A DNA stretch of 55,031 nt, from positions 1 through 55,031 of the forward strand of contig NZ_JAIUKE010000015.1 in the NCBI RefSeq assembly GCF_020176795.1. Reading direction: 5' to 3'. Positions 31,066 through 39,820 of this stretch are shown in pieces. A program made the translations under genes and the position numbers. Below the pieces are notes generated by a model. It saw only the letters and a program-made list of their open reading frames with translations, did not search any database and had not been told where the DNA came from. Each line of letters starts with the position of its first letter. Position 1 is the stretch's first letter. Source of the DNA: Streptomyces sp. 8L. GTDB taxonomy: Bacteria > Actinomycetota > Actinomycetes > Streptomycetales > Streptomycetaceae.

Positions 31066-33876
31066 GTGGACGAGCGGGCGGGCGGCCCGGATGCGGGACC
31101 GGAGTCGGAGCCGCCGGTGGCGGTCGTCGGCCGGACTACGGAGCTGACACGCCTTTTCCATGCGGTGGACTCTGTGTCGGCCGACCCGGTTCTGCTGATC
31201 GTCGGCCCCACCGGTGTCGGGAAGAGCGTGCTGCTGGAGCACGCGGTCCGCCGGGCCGAAGCCGGTGGTACTCGCGTACTGCGTGCCGAGGGAAGCGAGT
31301 CGGAATCGAGCCTCGCGTTCTCGGCGCTGCACCAGTTGCTGCGGCCGGCGCCGGCCGAGCTGGACGAGCTGCCGGAGAGGCAACGCGCAGCGATACAGGG
31401 CGCGTTCGGCGCCGGACCGGCCGGGCTCCGGGCCGAGGGAGGGCCTGATCCCATGCTGACTGGGCTCGGTGTGCTGTCCCTTCTCTCGGCGCTGGGCGAT
31501 CAGCGTCCGCTGCTCGTCGTCCTGGACGACGCCCAGTGGTTCGATCGTGACTCCCTGGATGCCCTGTCCTTCGCCGCCCGGCGGTTGGAGGGGGAACGGG
31601 TCACGATGCTGATCGCGGTCCGTGACGGCGATCACCTCCCGGGATTCGACCGCCGCACACCGGTGTTGCCCCTGAGACCGCTCGACGACGGCGCGGCCGA
31701 CCGGCTCCTGGACATGCAGCCGACCCGCGCCACCGGACGCACCAGGACACGCATCCTCGACCAGGCCCGCGGCAACCCGCTGGCCCTGGTCGAACTGGCG
31801 CGGGCCGCCACCACCCGCGACGCGGCCACGGCCGTGCCGGCCGCGGGCCCGCTCCCGCTCACCGCACACCTGGAGCAGATCCTCGCCGCCCGTCTGACCG
31901 GCCTGCCCGCCTCCACCATTCGCGCCCTGGTGCTTCTGGCCGCCATGGACAGCGTCGACTCCGCGATCGCCACCGCCCGGTTGCCGGGCGCCGAGGACGA
32001 CAGGTGGTCGCCCGCCGAACAGGCCGGTCTGATAAGGCGCACCGGCCAGGACATCCGCTTCCGCCACCCGCTGATCCGGTCGGTCGTGTATCACACCGCC
32101 TCCTTCGACGACCGGCGCGAGGCCCACCTCGCGCTGGCCGCCCTGCTGCGCGAGGAACCGGACCGGCGTGCGTGGCACCTGGCCGCCGCCTGCCCGCACA
32201 CGGACGCGGCCGTATCGGCGGAGCTTGAGCGGACCGCGGGCCGGGCCCGCCGGCGCGGTGGTCATGCCGCAGCGGCCAAGGCTCTTCAGCGCGCCGCCGA
32301 ACTCACACCGCGGCGCGAGGACAGCGCCCGGTTGCTGGTCGAAGCGGCCTCGGCGGCCGTGTTCACCGGAGACCTCGCCTGGGTCGAGGAACTGGCCGCC
32401 GCGGCACGCGCCCGCACGGACGACCCGTCCCTGCTGACCGCCGTCGCCGTGCAGGCCGGACGGCTGGCGGTCCTGACCGCACGCCACACCGTGGTCTTCT
32501 CGCGGCTGGCCGATGCCGCCGAGGAGCGGGCCGCCCAGCAGCCCGCCGCCGCTCTGGACCTGCTGGCGGACGCCGCGGTGGTCCGCTTCTACTCAGGAGA
32601 CGACACCCAGCGGCGCCGCATCCAGGACATCCTCGGACGACTCCCCGAGGACGCCTCGCAGTCAGCCCTCCGCATCTGGATCAGCGTCGTGTCCGACCCC
32701 TTCGCCGACCGGGCCGAGCGCGTCCGCCTGCTCCGGCAGCTGTCCGCCGATGCGGCACGGCGGCCCCAGCAGCTCACGGCCGTCGGGATCATGGCGTGGC
32801 TCCTCGACGAGACGCCGGACGCCGTCCGGGCGTTCGACCGGGCCTTCGACCGCTGGGACCGGCGGGGAGGACTGCCCGAGGGCATGGGCGGGGCCGTCGC
32901 CTGGGCCTATCTGGAACAAGGACGCTGGGACCAGGCACGGGAGGCATGCGCCCGCACCGCCGCGATCGCCGGCAGGACGGGCCTCGACCATGCTGTGGCC
33001 TGCGCGGCCACCGTGGATGCGACGCTCCTGGCCTTCCAGGGGGACACACCGGCCGCACGCGCCAGGGCCGACGAGGCGCTCGCTCTGATCGATCCGCTGG
33101 AGAGCCGCTCCGTCTCCGTCTACGCCCGTCGCGCACTCGGTGCCGCCGCGGCGGCGGAAGGCGCGTACGCGATCGCGTACGACCACCTCCGCATGGCTTT
33201 CACGGCAGACGGCAGCCCTGCGCACTACCACGCCTCCTATCCGGCCCTCGCGGATCTGGCGGCCGCCGCGGTGCGCTGCGGCCGCGGGGAGGAAGCCGCG
33301 GCGATCGTGGAGCGTTCCGCACGTGCGCTCGGGCAGGCCGCTTCCCCCCGTCTGGATGCGCTGTTCAACCGTGCCCGCGGCCTGCTGGCGGACCCCGAGG
33401 ACGCCGAGCCGTACTTCCGGGCGGCTGTGGCGGACCCGGAGCTTCGGCACTGGCCCTTCGAGCGCGCCCAGGCCCTGCTCGACCTCGCCGCGTGGCTGCG
33501 GCGCCGTCGGCGCATCGCCGAGGCGCGGACACCGCTCACCGAGGCGCTGGAGACGTTCCGCCGTCTGGGCGCTCAGCCCTGGATCGAACGGGCACGGGCG
33601 GAATCCCGGGCCGCCGGACTCGACGTCACGGACTCGGTCCCCGACGCGCTCGCCGAACTCTCCCCACAGCAGCAGCAGATCATCAGGCTGGCCGCCCGCG
33701 GGCTGACCAACCGCGAGATCGGCGAGAGGCTCTTCCTCTCCCCGCGCACGATCAGCTCGCACCTCTACCGCAGTTTTCCCAAGCTGGGCGTCACCGCCCG
33801 GTCCCAGTTGCGAGACCTGGTCGAGAATACCTCCGCGAGCACGGGCCTCGGGGACCGAACCGACCGCAGCGGCTGA
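31066..33876 (+). CDS. LAL-type (large ATP-binding LuxR) transcriptional regulator
   Basis: 936 residues, GTG 31066 with a GGAGA upstream. Walker A GPTGVGKS at residues 47-54 and Walker B LLVVLDDAQW near 150 form an AAA-like NTPase. A long helical, TPR-like middle (AEERAAQQPAAALDLLADA, AAAAEGAYAIAYDHLRMAF and others) follows, and a C-terminal LuxR helix-turn-helix lies near 865-925 (LSPQQQQIIRLAARGLTNRE, LSPRTISSHLYR). LAL proteins activate secondary-metabolism or catabolic genes on binding an effector. Flanks are a GH43 gene on the left and a convergent MBL gene on the right. Its target is unknown; the glycosidase or the MBL/TetR/MFS group are candidates only by position. Confidence 0.9.
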   Translation: MDERAGGPDAGPESEPPVAVVGRTTELTRLFHAVDSVSADPVLLIVGPTGVGKSVLLEHAVRRAEAGGTRVLRAEGSESESSLAFSALHQLLRPAPAELDELPERQRAAIQGAFGAGPAGLRAEGGPDPMLTGLGVLSLLSALGDQRPLLVVLDDAQWFDRDSLDALSFAARRLEGERVTMLIAVRDGDHLPGFDRRTPVLPLRPLDDGAADRLLDMQPTRATGRTRTRILDQARGNPLALVELARAATTRDAATAVPAAGPLPLTAHLEQILAARLTGLPASTIRALVLLAAMDSVDSAIATARLPGAEDDRWSPAEQAGLIRRTGQDIRFRHPLIRSVVYHTASFDDRREAHLALAALLREEPDRRAWHLAAACPHTDAAVSAELERTAGRARRRGGHAAAAKALQRAAELTPRREDSARLLVEAASAAVFTGDLAWVEELAAAARARTDDPSLLTAVAVQAGRLAVLTARHTVVFSRLADAAEERAAQQPAAALDLLADAAVVRFYSGDDTQRRRIQDILGRLPEDASQSALRIWISVVSDPFADRAERVRLLRQLSADAARRPQQLTAVGIMAWLLDETPDAVRAFDRAFDRWDRRGGLPEGMGGAVAWAYLEQGRWDQAREACARTAAIAGRTGLDHAVACAATVDATLLAFQGDTPAARARADEALALIDPLESRSVSVYARRALGAAAAAEGAYAIAYDHLRMAFTADGSPAHYHASYPALADLAAAAVRCGRGEEAAAIVERSARALGQAASPRLDALFNRARGLLADPEDAEPYFRAAVADPELRHWPFERAQALLDLAAWLRRRRRIAEARTPLTEALETFRRLGAQPWIERARAESRAAGLDVTDSVPDALAELSPQQQQIIRLAARGLTNREIGERLFLSPRTISSHLYRSFPKLGVTARSQLRDLVENTSASTGLGDRTDRSG

Positions 33877-34003
33877 ATCCGGACGCGGGGCTGACGGCCA
33901 CGTGTCGCAGGGCGCGGTCACGGGGCGCGGGTGATCGGGGTGCGGGTCACGGCTCCCGGGGGCAACGGTCTCTCCCTGCGGTGTGGCGAGGGGACCAGGT
34001 CGA

Positions 34004-34978
34004 TCAGGTCCGGGAGAACGGCGCCCAGTTGGCGAGTTCGAAGCCGGAACCGCGCCTGCGCAGCTCGAAAGCCCCGTGACCAGGCAGATGCGCCGGGAGC
34101 ACCAGCGCGTTGGTGTCGGCCGCGTGGGCGAACATCCGCGCGCGGCTGGCGCGGGCGCCTTCCTCGTCCTCCTCGAAGCAGCTGTTGATGTGCGGCTCGT
34201 GGATCTGGATCGCGCCGTGCAGCAGGTCACCGGCGAAGATGGCGCGATCGCCCGCGGACTCCAGGTGGATGATCGATGCGCCGGGGGTGTGTCCGGGCGC
34301 CGGTTCCAGGCGGAGGTTGGAGTCGATGGTGTACGACTCGTCCCAGACCTCCACCAGGCCGGCCTCGACGACCGGATCGATGCTGTCCTCGTAGACGTTC
34401 TGGTTGCCGCGCCCGAACACCGTGTTGTGGAGGTTCTCGGGCTTCCAGTACTCGAAGTCGCGCCGTGGCATGAGGTACGTGGCGTTGGGGAACGTGGGCA
34501 CCCACTCCCTGCCCTCCAGCCGGGTGTTCCAGCCGACGTGGTCGTCGTGGAGGTGGGTGTTGACGACGAGGTCGACGTCCTCGGGCCGCACACCGACGGC
34601 AGCGAGATTCGCCAGGTAGTCCGTACTCAGGTAGGACCAAATAGGCTGTAGCGGGCGGTACTTGTTGTTGCCGGCGCCCGTGTCGACGAGGATGATCCTG
34701 CCCTCGCTGCGCAGCACCCAGGACTGCGTGGCCGCGCGGGTGAGGTCACTCTCCGGATTCCAGTGGTCGGGCGCGAGCAGCTCGGTGTGGCGCTGCCACT
34801 CCTCCGGCCTGCTGTGGGGAAAGAACACGTCTGTCGTCATCGGTGTCGTATCGGAATACTCCATGACGCGGTGAATCCGCACATCACCAAGCTCGATCGT
34901 GCTGACCGTCGGCGCTGCGACCGCGTCCGGCTGGGCGCTCTGCCGGGTCTCGGATTCATGGGAGGAAGGCGTGGACAT
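34004..34978 (-). CDS. Metallo-beta-lactamase-fold hydrolase
   Basis: 324 residues. ATG 34976-34978 has AAGGAG six bases upstream; the longer open frame upstream is a repeat-rich artefact. Zinc ligands: THLHDDHVGWN (HxHxDH), a later PGHTPGASIIHL, AIFAGDLLH and a C-terminal LPAHLPGHGAFEL histidine. The layout fits the quorum-quenching lactonase/arylsulfatase-like MBL group (VDTGAGNNKYRP, then LHDDHVGW, then SAGDRAIFAGDLLHGAIQIH). Substrate unknown; lactone or ester hydrolysis in the cytosol is likely. It lies divergently behind the TetR gene on the same strand, separated by a hexanucleotide repeat. Confidence 0.85.
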   Translation of the reverse strand: MSTPSSHESETRQSAQPDAVAAPTVSTIELGDVRIHRVMEYSDTTPMTTDVFFPHSRPEEWQRHTELLAPDHWNPESDLTRAATQSWVLRSEGRIILVDTGAGNNKYRPLQPIWSYLSTDYLANLAAVGVRPEDVDLVVNTHLHDDHVGWNTRLEGREWVPTFPNATYLMPRRDFEYWKPENLHNTVFGRGNQNVYEDSIDPVVEAGLVEVWDESYTIDSNLRLEPAPGHTPGASIIHLESAGDRAIFAGDLLHGAIQIHEPHINSCFEEDEEGARASRARMFAHAADTNALVLPAHLPGHGAFELRRRGSGFELANWAPFSRT

Positions 34979-35130
34979 CGTTCTCCTTCGAAGGTGACGG
35001 ACGCTCCTCAGCTTGGTGGCGAAGGTGCCCCTGGCGGTATCGGACACCTGACTGCATGTGTGCCTGCCGTACGACGCGGACCGAAGGAGGGACGCGGGTG
35101 CGGGCGGGGCGCGCGGGGCGTGACAGCAGC

Positions 35131-35166
35131 GGCAGCGGCAGCGGCAGCGGCAGCGGCAGCGGCAGC
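35131..35166. repeat. GGCAGC hexanucleotide microsatellite (six perfect copies)
   Basis: Six tandem GGCAGC units at 35131-35166, flanked by partial copies, lie in the 255-base space between the TetR stop and the MBL start. Read as protein it would be a Cys-Arg or Ala-Ala repeat; no gene start supports translation. It may vary in length by slippage and alter the MBL promoter region. Confidence 0.8.
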
Positions 35167-35233
35167 GGCGATCTTGAGGGCCGGCGGCCCCGCAGCCGTT
35201 AGCCGAGAACCGTCGCCCGCCACCCCTCACCCC

Positions 35234-35962
35234 TCAGCCGTCAGTCGTCACGAGGTTGTCGATGAGCAGACCGAGGGCGAAGTCGAAGCGTTCGTGTCCC
35301 GCGCCCGCGGTCAGTTCGGCCGCGTGCCGCCTGATCTGCGGAAACCTGTCGGCGGGCAGCGCTTCGAACCTGCTGACCAGTTCGTCCCGGCTCAGAACCC
35401 ACTCGTGGTCCTGGCGCTGCTGCCGTTGCTTGAGCAGGGAGCGTTCCAGGGCATAGCCGCTGACGTAGAGGAAGAGGCTGTCGATGGCCCACGCCGCCGT
35501 CCGTGCTTCGATGCCGCCCGCGAGGAGGATGGCGAGCATGCCCTCGTTGACCCGGAGCGTCTCCAGATGGGTGGGGATCATGGCGAGCGCGGCGCGCGAG
35601 ACGCCGGGGTACGCGAGGAACTGATCACGCAGCTGGGCGCAGACGTCCCGGATCTGGGCCCGCCAGGCCGCCGGGTCGGGCTCGGGAAGCACGATCCGGG
35701 AACAGAGCCGGCCGATGATCAGGTCGTCGATGTCGTCCTTGTTGACGATGTGCGCGTACAGCGAGGACGGTCCGGTGCCCAGGACATGCGTGATCCTGCG
35801 GACGGTGAGCGAGCCGTAGCCCTCGGTGGCGACGACATGGAGCGCGGCGTCGGTGATCCGCTCAAGCGTGATCGGCGCCTTCCGAGGGGGCGTCGGCGCG
35901 GTGTCGGCGGGCTGTTGTGCGTGGCGGGCGGCTCGGCCTCGCCGTGGCTGATCGGAGGGCAT
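35234..35962 (-). CDS. TetR-family repressor of the adjacent MFS exporter
   Basis: 242 residues. The N-terminal TetR helix-turn-helix is clear after a Pro-rich lead: ITLERITDAALHVVATEGYG, then LTVRRITHVLGTGPSSLYAH. The C-terminal part resembles the TetR_C group (LAAGGIEARTAAWAIDSLFLY, and R.FP.IRRHAAELTAGAGHERF). The start ATG 35960-35962 lies 51 bases from the divergent MFS start, and an inverted repeat in between is the likely operator. The usual mode is repression of the pump until a drug-like ligand binds. Confidence 0.9.
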   Translation of the reverse strand: MPSDQPRRGRAARHAQQPADTAPTPPRKAPITLERITDAALHVVATEGYGSLTVRRITHVLGTGPSSLYAHIVNKDDIDDLIIGRLCSRIVLPEPDPAAWRAQIRDVCAQLRDQFLAYPGVSRAALAMIPTHLETLRVNEGMLAILLAGGIEARTAAWAIDSLFLYVSGYALERSLLKQRQQRQDHEWVLSRDELVSRFEALPADRFPQIRRHAAELTAGAGHERFDFALGLLIDNLVTTDG

Positions 35963-35976
35963 GGGGACATCCTAGC

Positions 35977-36006
35977 TTGACACGAACTAAGTTCGTAACG
36001 TAGAGC
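35977..36006 (+). promoter_or_regulatory. Promoter and TetR operator of the MFS gene
   Basis: TTGACA (35977-35982) and TAGAGC (36001-36006) are 18 bases apart. Between them ACGAAC-TAA-GTTCGT (35982-35996) is a perfect 6+6 inverted repeat. The expected transcription start falls at about 36012-36014, at the MFS ATG, and no ribosome site precedes that ATG, so the mRNA may be leaderless. Confidence 0.6.
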
Positions 36007-36013
36007 TTAGTTC

Positions 36014-37459
36014 ATGAGCACAGAACAATGTTCGTTGATCCCTTCCAGAGCCGGCCCGCTTCCGCTACGGCGCGCCTGGCTGGTCCTGGCGGTCGTCTTC
36101 CTCGGCGAGATCATGGATCTCATCGACTCCAGCGTCGCCAACCTCGCCGGGCCCTCCATCCGCGCCGACCTCGGCGGCGGGCCGATGACCCTCCAGTGGG
36201 TGTTGTCGGCCTACACCGCGGCCTTCGCGCTCGGTCTGATCACCTCGGGCCGACTCGGCGATCTGATCGGCCGCCGCCGGCTGTTCCTGATCGGCATGGC
36301 CGGGTTCACCATCGCCTCGCTGGCCTGCGGACTCGCCCCCGGCCCCGTCCTGTTGATCGTCGCGCGCGTGGCGCAGGGCCTGTTCGGGTCCGTGCTGATT
36401 CCCCAGGGCATGGCGCTGGTGAAGGTCGTCTTCCCGCCCGAGCTCCTGCGCAAGGCGCTGATGCCCTTCGGCCCGATCATGGGTCTGGCCACGGTCGGCG
36501 GGCCGATCCTCGCCGGCTGGCTGCTGCATCTGGACCTGTTCGGCAGTCAGTGGCGCTCGATTTTCTTGATCAACGTCCCCTTCGGCGTCATCGCTCTCGT
36601 GCTCGGCCTGCGCGTACTGCCCCGCCGCGGCGGCGAGGACCCCGGCGCCCGCCTCGACCTGACCGGCGTGGGTCTGCTCACCGCAGGCTCGGCCCTGCTG
36701 ATCGTCCCGCTGATCCAGGGACGTGAACTCGGCTGGCCGTTGTGGACGTACGCCATGATGGCGGCCTCGGCCGTGATGCTCGCGCTGTTCGTCGTCTCCG
36801 AGCGCCGCAGCAGCCATCCGGTCATCGCGCCGTCCCTGTTCCGCAAGCGCAGTTACGTGGTCGGCCTGTTGATCGTCACGGGCTTCTACGGCGCACTGAG
36901 CGCATTCGTCCTGGTCATCAACCTGCTGCTGCAACTCGGCATGAACTGGACGCCGTTGCACACCGGCCTGACCCTGATCCCCTGGGCTCTGGGCACCGCC
37001 GTCGCCGTCCTGTTCGGCGGCGGGGCGCTCGCCGGCAAGCTGGGACGTGCCACTTTGCGCGTCGGGCTGTCCCTCGCCGTCATCGGTGTGCTCGCGCTGT
37101 GCTGGTCCACCGCCCACTGGGGTTCCGGCATCACTGTGCGGACGCTGGCACCATCGCTGTTCCTGACCGGCTTCGGGGCCGGCCTGGTGTTCATCCCACT
37201 GTTCGACTTCATCCTCGGCGACGCCACCGCGGAGGAGGCGGGCACCGGGGCGGGCATGCTCAACGCCGTCCAGCAGTTCGCCAACGCCATCGGTGTCGCC
37301 GCCCTGGGCACCGTCTTCTTCGCCCACGCGGGACACGCGTCCACCCACTCCTCCTTCGCCGCGGCGGAGCTCGTCTTCGGCATCTGCGCCGGACTGTATT
37401 TCCTGACCCTGCTGCTGGCCGGGCTCCTGCCCAGGCGTCCCCTACGGGATCAGGAGTGA
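36014..37459 (+). CDS. MFS drug exporter, DHA2 (EmrB/QacA) 14-helix type
   Basis: 481 residues, mostly membrane. The first helix carries GEIMDLIDSSVANLAGPSI, the DHA2 signature variant of LD.TIVNVALP; then TLQWVLSAYTAAFALGLITS (motif), GRLGDLIGRRRLFLIG (motif A), and later LVIVARVAQGLFGS-like RVAQG. About 14 hydrophobic segments are visible, ending LLLAGLLPRRPL. It should export small toxic compounds using the proton gradient from the cytoplasmic membrane. ATG 36014 has no Shine-Dalgarno; see the promoter entry. The downstream SDR gene, 95 bases away on the same strand, may share its transcript. Confidence 0.9.
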   Translation: MSTEQCSLIPSRAGPLPLRRAWLVLAVVFLGEIMDLIDSSVANLAGPSIRADLGGGPMTLQWVLSAYTAAFALGLITSGRLGDLIGRRRLFLIGMAGFTIASLACGLAPGPVLLIVARVAQGLFGSVLIPQGMALVKVVFPPELLRKALMPFGPIMGLATVGGPILAGWLLHLDLFGSQWRSIFLINVPFGVIALVLGLRVLPRRGGEDPGARLDLTGVGLLTAGSALLIVPLIQGRELGWPLWTYAMMAASAVMLALFVVSERRSSHPVIAPSLFRKRSYVVGLLIVTGFYGALSAFVLVINLLLQLGMNWTPLHTGLTLIPWALGTAVAVLFGGGALAGKLGRATLRVGLSLAVIGVLALCWSTAHWGSGITVRTLAPSLFLTGFGAGLVFIPLFDFILGDATAEEAGTGAGMLNAVQQFANAIGVAALGTVFFAHAGHASTHSSFAAAELVFGICAGLYFLTLLLAGLLPRRPLRDQE

Positions 37460-37554
37460 ATCAGGGGCCCGGCCGCCGCGGGTTCTCCCTTCTCCGTGGC
37501 TCCCGGCCGGACCGGCCCCGGCCCGGGGCCCGTATCTCCGAAAGGCACACCTGC

Positions 37555-38286
37555 ATGACAACCAAGACCGCACTCGTCACCGGCACCAGCCGTCCGATCG
37601 GCCTCGGCTTCGCCGTCGCCCGCGGGCTCGCCGAACTCGGCTACCACGTGGTCCTCACCGCGCGTGACCTCTCCCGCGCCGAACCCCTGGCAGCGCAACT
37701 GCGCCGGGAGAACCACCGGGCGACGGCTCTTCGTCTCGACCTCACCGACGCGGCCTGCATGGCCGAGGCCGCCGACCATCTCTCCCGGACCGCCGGCCGT
37801 CTGGATGTCCTGATCAACAACGCGAGCGACGCCGTCGACTTCACCGTCCTGTCCGCGCTGGACGCCGACCTCGACGCCGTACGCTCCGCACTGGAGGTCG
37901 ATGTGCTCGGGCCCTGGCGCCTGGTCCAGTCACTGCTGCCGCTGCTGAAAGCCGCCCCGGCCGCCCGTATCGTCAACGTGTCCAGCGTCTCCGCCCAGCA
38001 GATCGCCGCCGGGCTCGACCTCGGCGCCGGCCTGCGCGCCCCCGCCCACTCCTTCGCCAAGCACACGCTCAACGTCCTGACCACCGTGCTGGCCCGGGCC
38101 CTGGAGGACACGCCGATCCTCGTCAACGCCGTCGACCCGGGCGAGACCGCCACCCATCCCGAGCGCGGCGACGAGGACGGCGCGCGTCCGGCCGGCGAAA
38201 GCGCGCGCGGTGTCGTGTGGGCGGCGACCCTGGGCGCGGACGGCCCCACCGGCAAGCTCTTCCGGGACATGCGTCCGGTGCCGTGA
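37555..38286 (+). CDS. Short-chain dehydrogenase-like protein with His in place of the catalytic Tyr
   Basis: 243 residues, ATG 37555. The Rossmann NAD(P) motif is [10 protein letters not shown], followed by [14 protein letters not shown] and VNVSSVSA (catalytic Ser). Where SDRs have YxxxK, this protein reads HSFAK (His codon CAC 38047-38049, residue 165), so the catalytic tyrosine is changed by what could be one T-to-C step. A typical [12 protein letters not shown] follows. The cofactor site looks intact, so it may be a pseudoenzyme or use another acid-base residue. It probably lies in the MFS transcript, under the same TetR control. Confidence 0.85.
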   Translation: MTTKTALVTGTSRPIGLGFAVARGLAELGYHVVLTARDLSRAEPLAAQLRRENHRATALRLDLTDAACMAEAADHLSRTAGRLDVLINNASDAVDFTVLSALDADLDAVRSALEVDVLGPWRLVQSLLPLLKAAPAARIVNVSSVSAQQIAAGLDLGAGLRAPAHSFAKHTLNVLTTVLARALEDTPILVNAVDPGETATHPERGDEDGARPAGESARGVVWAATLGADGPTGKLFRDMRPVP

Positions 38287-38407
38287 CACCGCGCACCGTT
38301 CATCGCTCCATGTTCACCGTTCCTCGTTCACCGGTTTGCGGCAGGTGGTGCGGGGCCCGCGAAATCGGTTTCAAGCGTTGTGCCGGTGCCTCTACTGTGG
38401 CGCGGTG

Positions 38408-38938
38408 ATGACTCAGGTGATCGTTGTCAACGGTGGTTCGAGCTCGGGGAAGTCCGGGATCGTCCGATGTCTCCAGGCGGTTCTGCCGGGTCCGTGGCTG
38501 GCTCTCGGGACAGACGCGCTGGTTGATGCGATGCCGGCGTCCCTGCGGGCATCGGATGGCGGTATCGAGTTCGCTCCGGACGGAGAGGTGATCGTCGGCC
38601 CGGAGTTCCGAACGCTGGAAGCGGCATGGATCGAGGGAATCGCGGCAATGGCCCGTGCGGGAGCCCGGGTCGTCGTCGATGAGGTCTTCCTCGGCGGGGT
38701 GTACTCACAGCAGCGGTGGCAGAAGGCCTTGGGCGAACTGCGGGTGCTGTGGGTCGGCGTCAGGTGCGACGCCGCGGTGGCTGCGGCCCGAGAGGTGGCA
38801 CGAGGTGATCGGACCATCGGGATGGCCGCGTCTCAGGCGGAGGTGGCCCACCAGGGCGTGGCCTATGACCTGGAGGTGGACACCACGCATGCGGAGGCGA
38901 TGGAGTGCGCACGGACCATTGCGGCACACGTCAAGTGA
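38408..38938 (+). CDS. Chloramphenicol-phosphotransferase-like P-loop kinase
   Basis: 176 residues. Walker A is GGSSSGKSG near residues 9-17 ([20 protein letters not shown]), then the expected [19 protein letters not shown] (Asp/Glu of the active site), and [21 protein letters not shown] followed by [20 protein letters not shown]. This is the arrangement of Streptomyces chloramphenicol 3-O-phosphotransferase and its many CPT-like relatives. Actual substrate unknown; antibiotic or nucleoside phosphorylation is possible. ATG 38408 is used; GTG 38405 is in frame just before it. A TTA or weak ribosome site is not evident. Confidence 0.8.
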   Translation: MTQVIVVNGGSSSGKSGIVRCLQAVLPGPWLALGTDALVDAMPASLRASDGGIEFAPDGEVIVGPEFRTLEAAWIEGIAAMARAGARVVVDEVFLGGVYSQQRWQKALGELRVLWVGVRCDAAVAAAREVARGDRTIGMAASQAEVAHQGVAYDLEVDTTHAEAMECARTIAAHVK

Positions 38939-39088
38939 TCGACAGCCCGGTTGTCTGCCGCTATGACCGCGGCCCAGGGGCGCGCCAGGCTGCGCTGGTC
39001 AGAGGGCGCCCGCCCTGGCGGATGCCTTTTTCGCTCAGGAGGCGGGAGCATTCCTTGCGCTGGACAGCGAGGACGTGGGGGTGAGGTG

Positions 39089-39330
39089 ATGGACGCCATC
39101 GCCTGGACGTTCCAAACCGGAGCCCAGTGGGTGCGGCTGCCGCAGAGGTACGGCAACTGACGGGCGTCTGCAACCGGCTGCGGATGTGGTCCGCAGCCGG
39201 CACCTGGGAGCGAGTGTTCACCGCGCTCCTGGCCCTACACCTCACCGCCGGACAGGCCGGTGACGCGCCCGCCTTCGCTGACGTGATGGCCCGCCTGCAC
39301 GTTCCCCGAAGGCGTGGACGACCCTTCTTT
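39089..39330 (+). pseudogene. IS5-family transposase relic with frameshift and internal deletion
   Basis: One frame gives MDAIAWTFQTGAQWVRLP; the next frame continues GVCNRLRMWSAAGTWERVF and TALLA, typical of the N-terminal DUF4096 part of IS5-group transposases. It then jumps directly to TAGQAGDAPAFADVMARL and VPRRRGRP, which belongs over 100 residues further on in intact enzymes. So one frameshift and one deletion are visible and the DDE core is lost. Confidence 0.65.
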
Positions 39331-39344
39331 GGGCGGCGCGGCGG

Positions 39345-39553
39345 CGCGGCGGCGGGCGAGCAGGCACCGTAACGCCTCGCGGCCGATCCGGACCACACGG
39401 CCGTGCACCCTGCGCAGGCAGGCGGCGAGTTTGCGGATGGACCAGCGGGAGAACTGCTGGCCGAGCCTGGTCCGGCGGGTGGTGGCCGTCCGTCTGCACG
39501 ACGAAGTCCTCGTCGTCAGGGCTGAGTAGGCGGACAGGCTCCCGCCACCGCAC
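39345..39553 (-). pseudogene. IS630-family transposase N-terminal relic
   Basis: The minus strand encodes LGQQFSRWSIRKLAACLR and VRIGREALRCLLARR, matching the helix-turn-helix region of IS630-type transposases (FTRWS.RKLA.YL....... I.RE.LR.LL.R). An upstream piece (SPDDEDFVVQTDG) is in another frame. It lies tail-to-tail with the IS5 relic, and the catalytic domain is absent. Confidence 0.55.
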
Positions 39554-39820
39554 TCCAGCGATCGGACGGACGTCACCACCCGTCCGATCGCTCCGACCAC
39601 CACCCCGGCGGACCCTCCCGGTCCGGCGCGTCCCGGTGGCGTTCCGTGTCGCGGCGTCGGTACGTAACCGGCCCCGGGCCCGGCCTTGGGGAAAGCGTCC
39701 GGTCCTTCTCGGCCTCCCTCAAGGCACGGCCCCCGGTGTATGCAGCGGACTGACGCGGGTCCCGAGGGCGAAGGAGCCACCGGTCTCGAGCCTTCAGGAT
39801 GAACTGAACCCGCTGACGCC

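Noticed and set aside
32662..34593. A 643-codon minus-strand frame over the LAL and MBL genes
   Set aside because: It is a shadow of two well-supported genes in other frames.
35008..35223. A poly-Ala or poly-Cys-Arg protein extension through the GGCAGC repeat into the MBL gene
   Set aside because: The MBL gene has a good ribosome site and start at 34978, and the extension is only the repeat read in frame.
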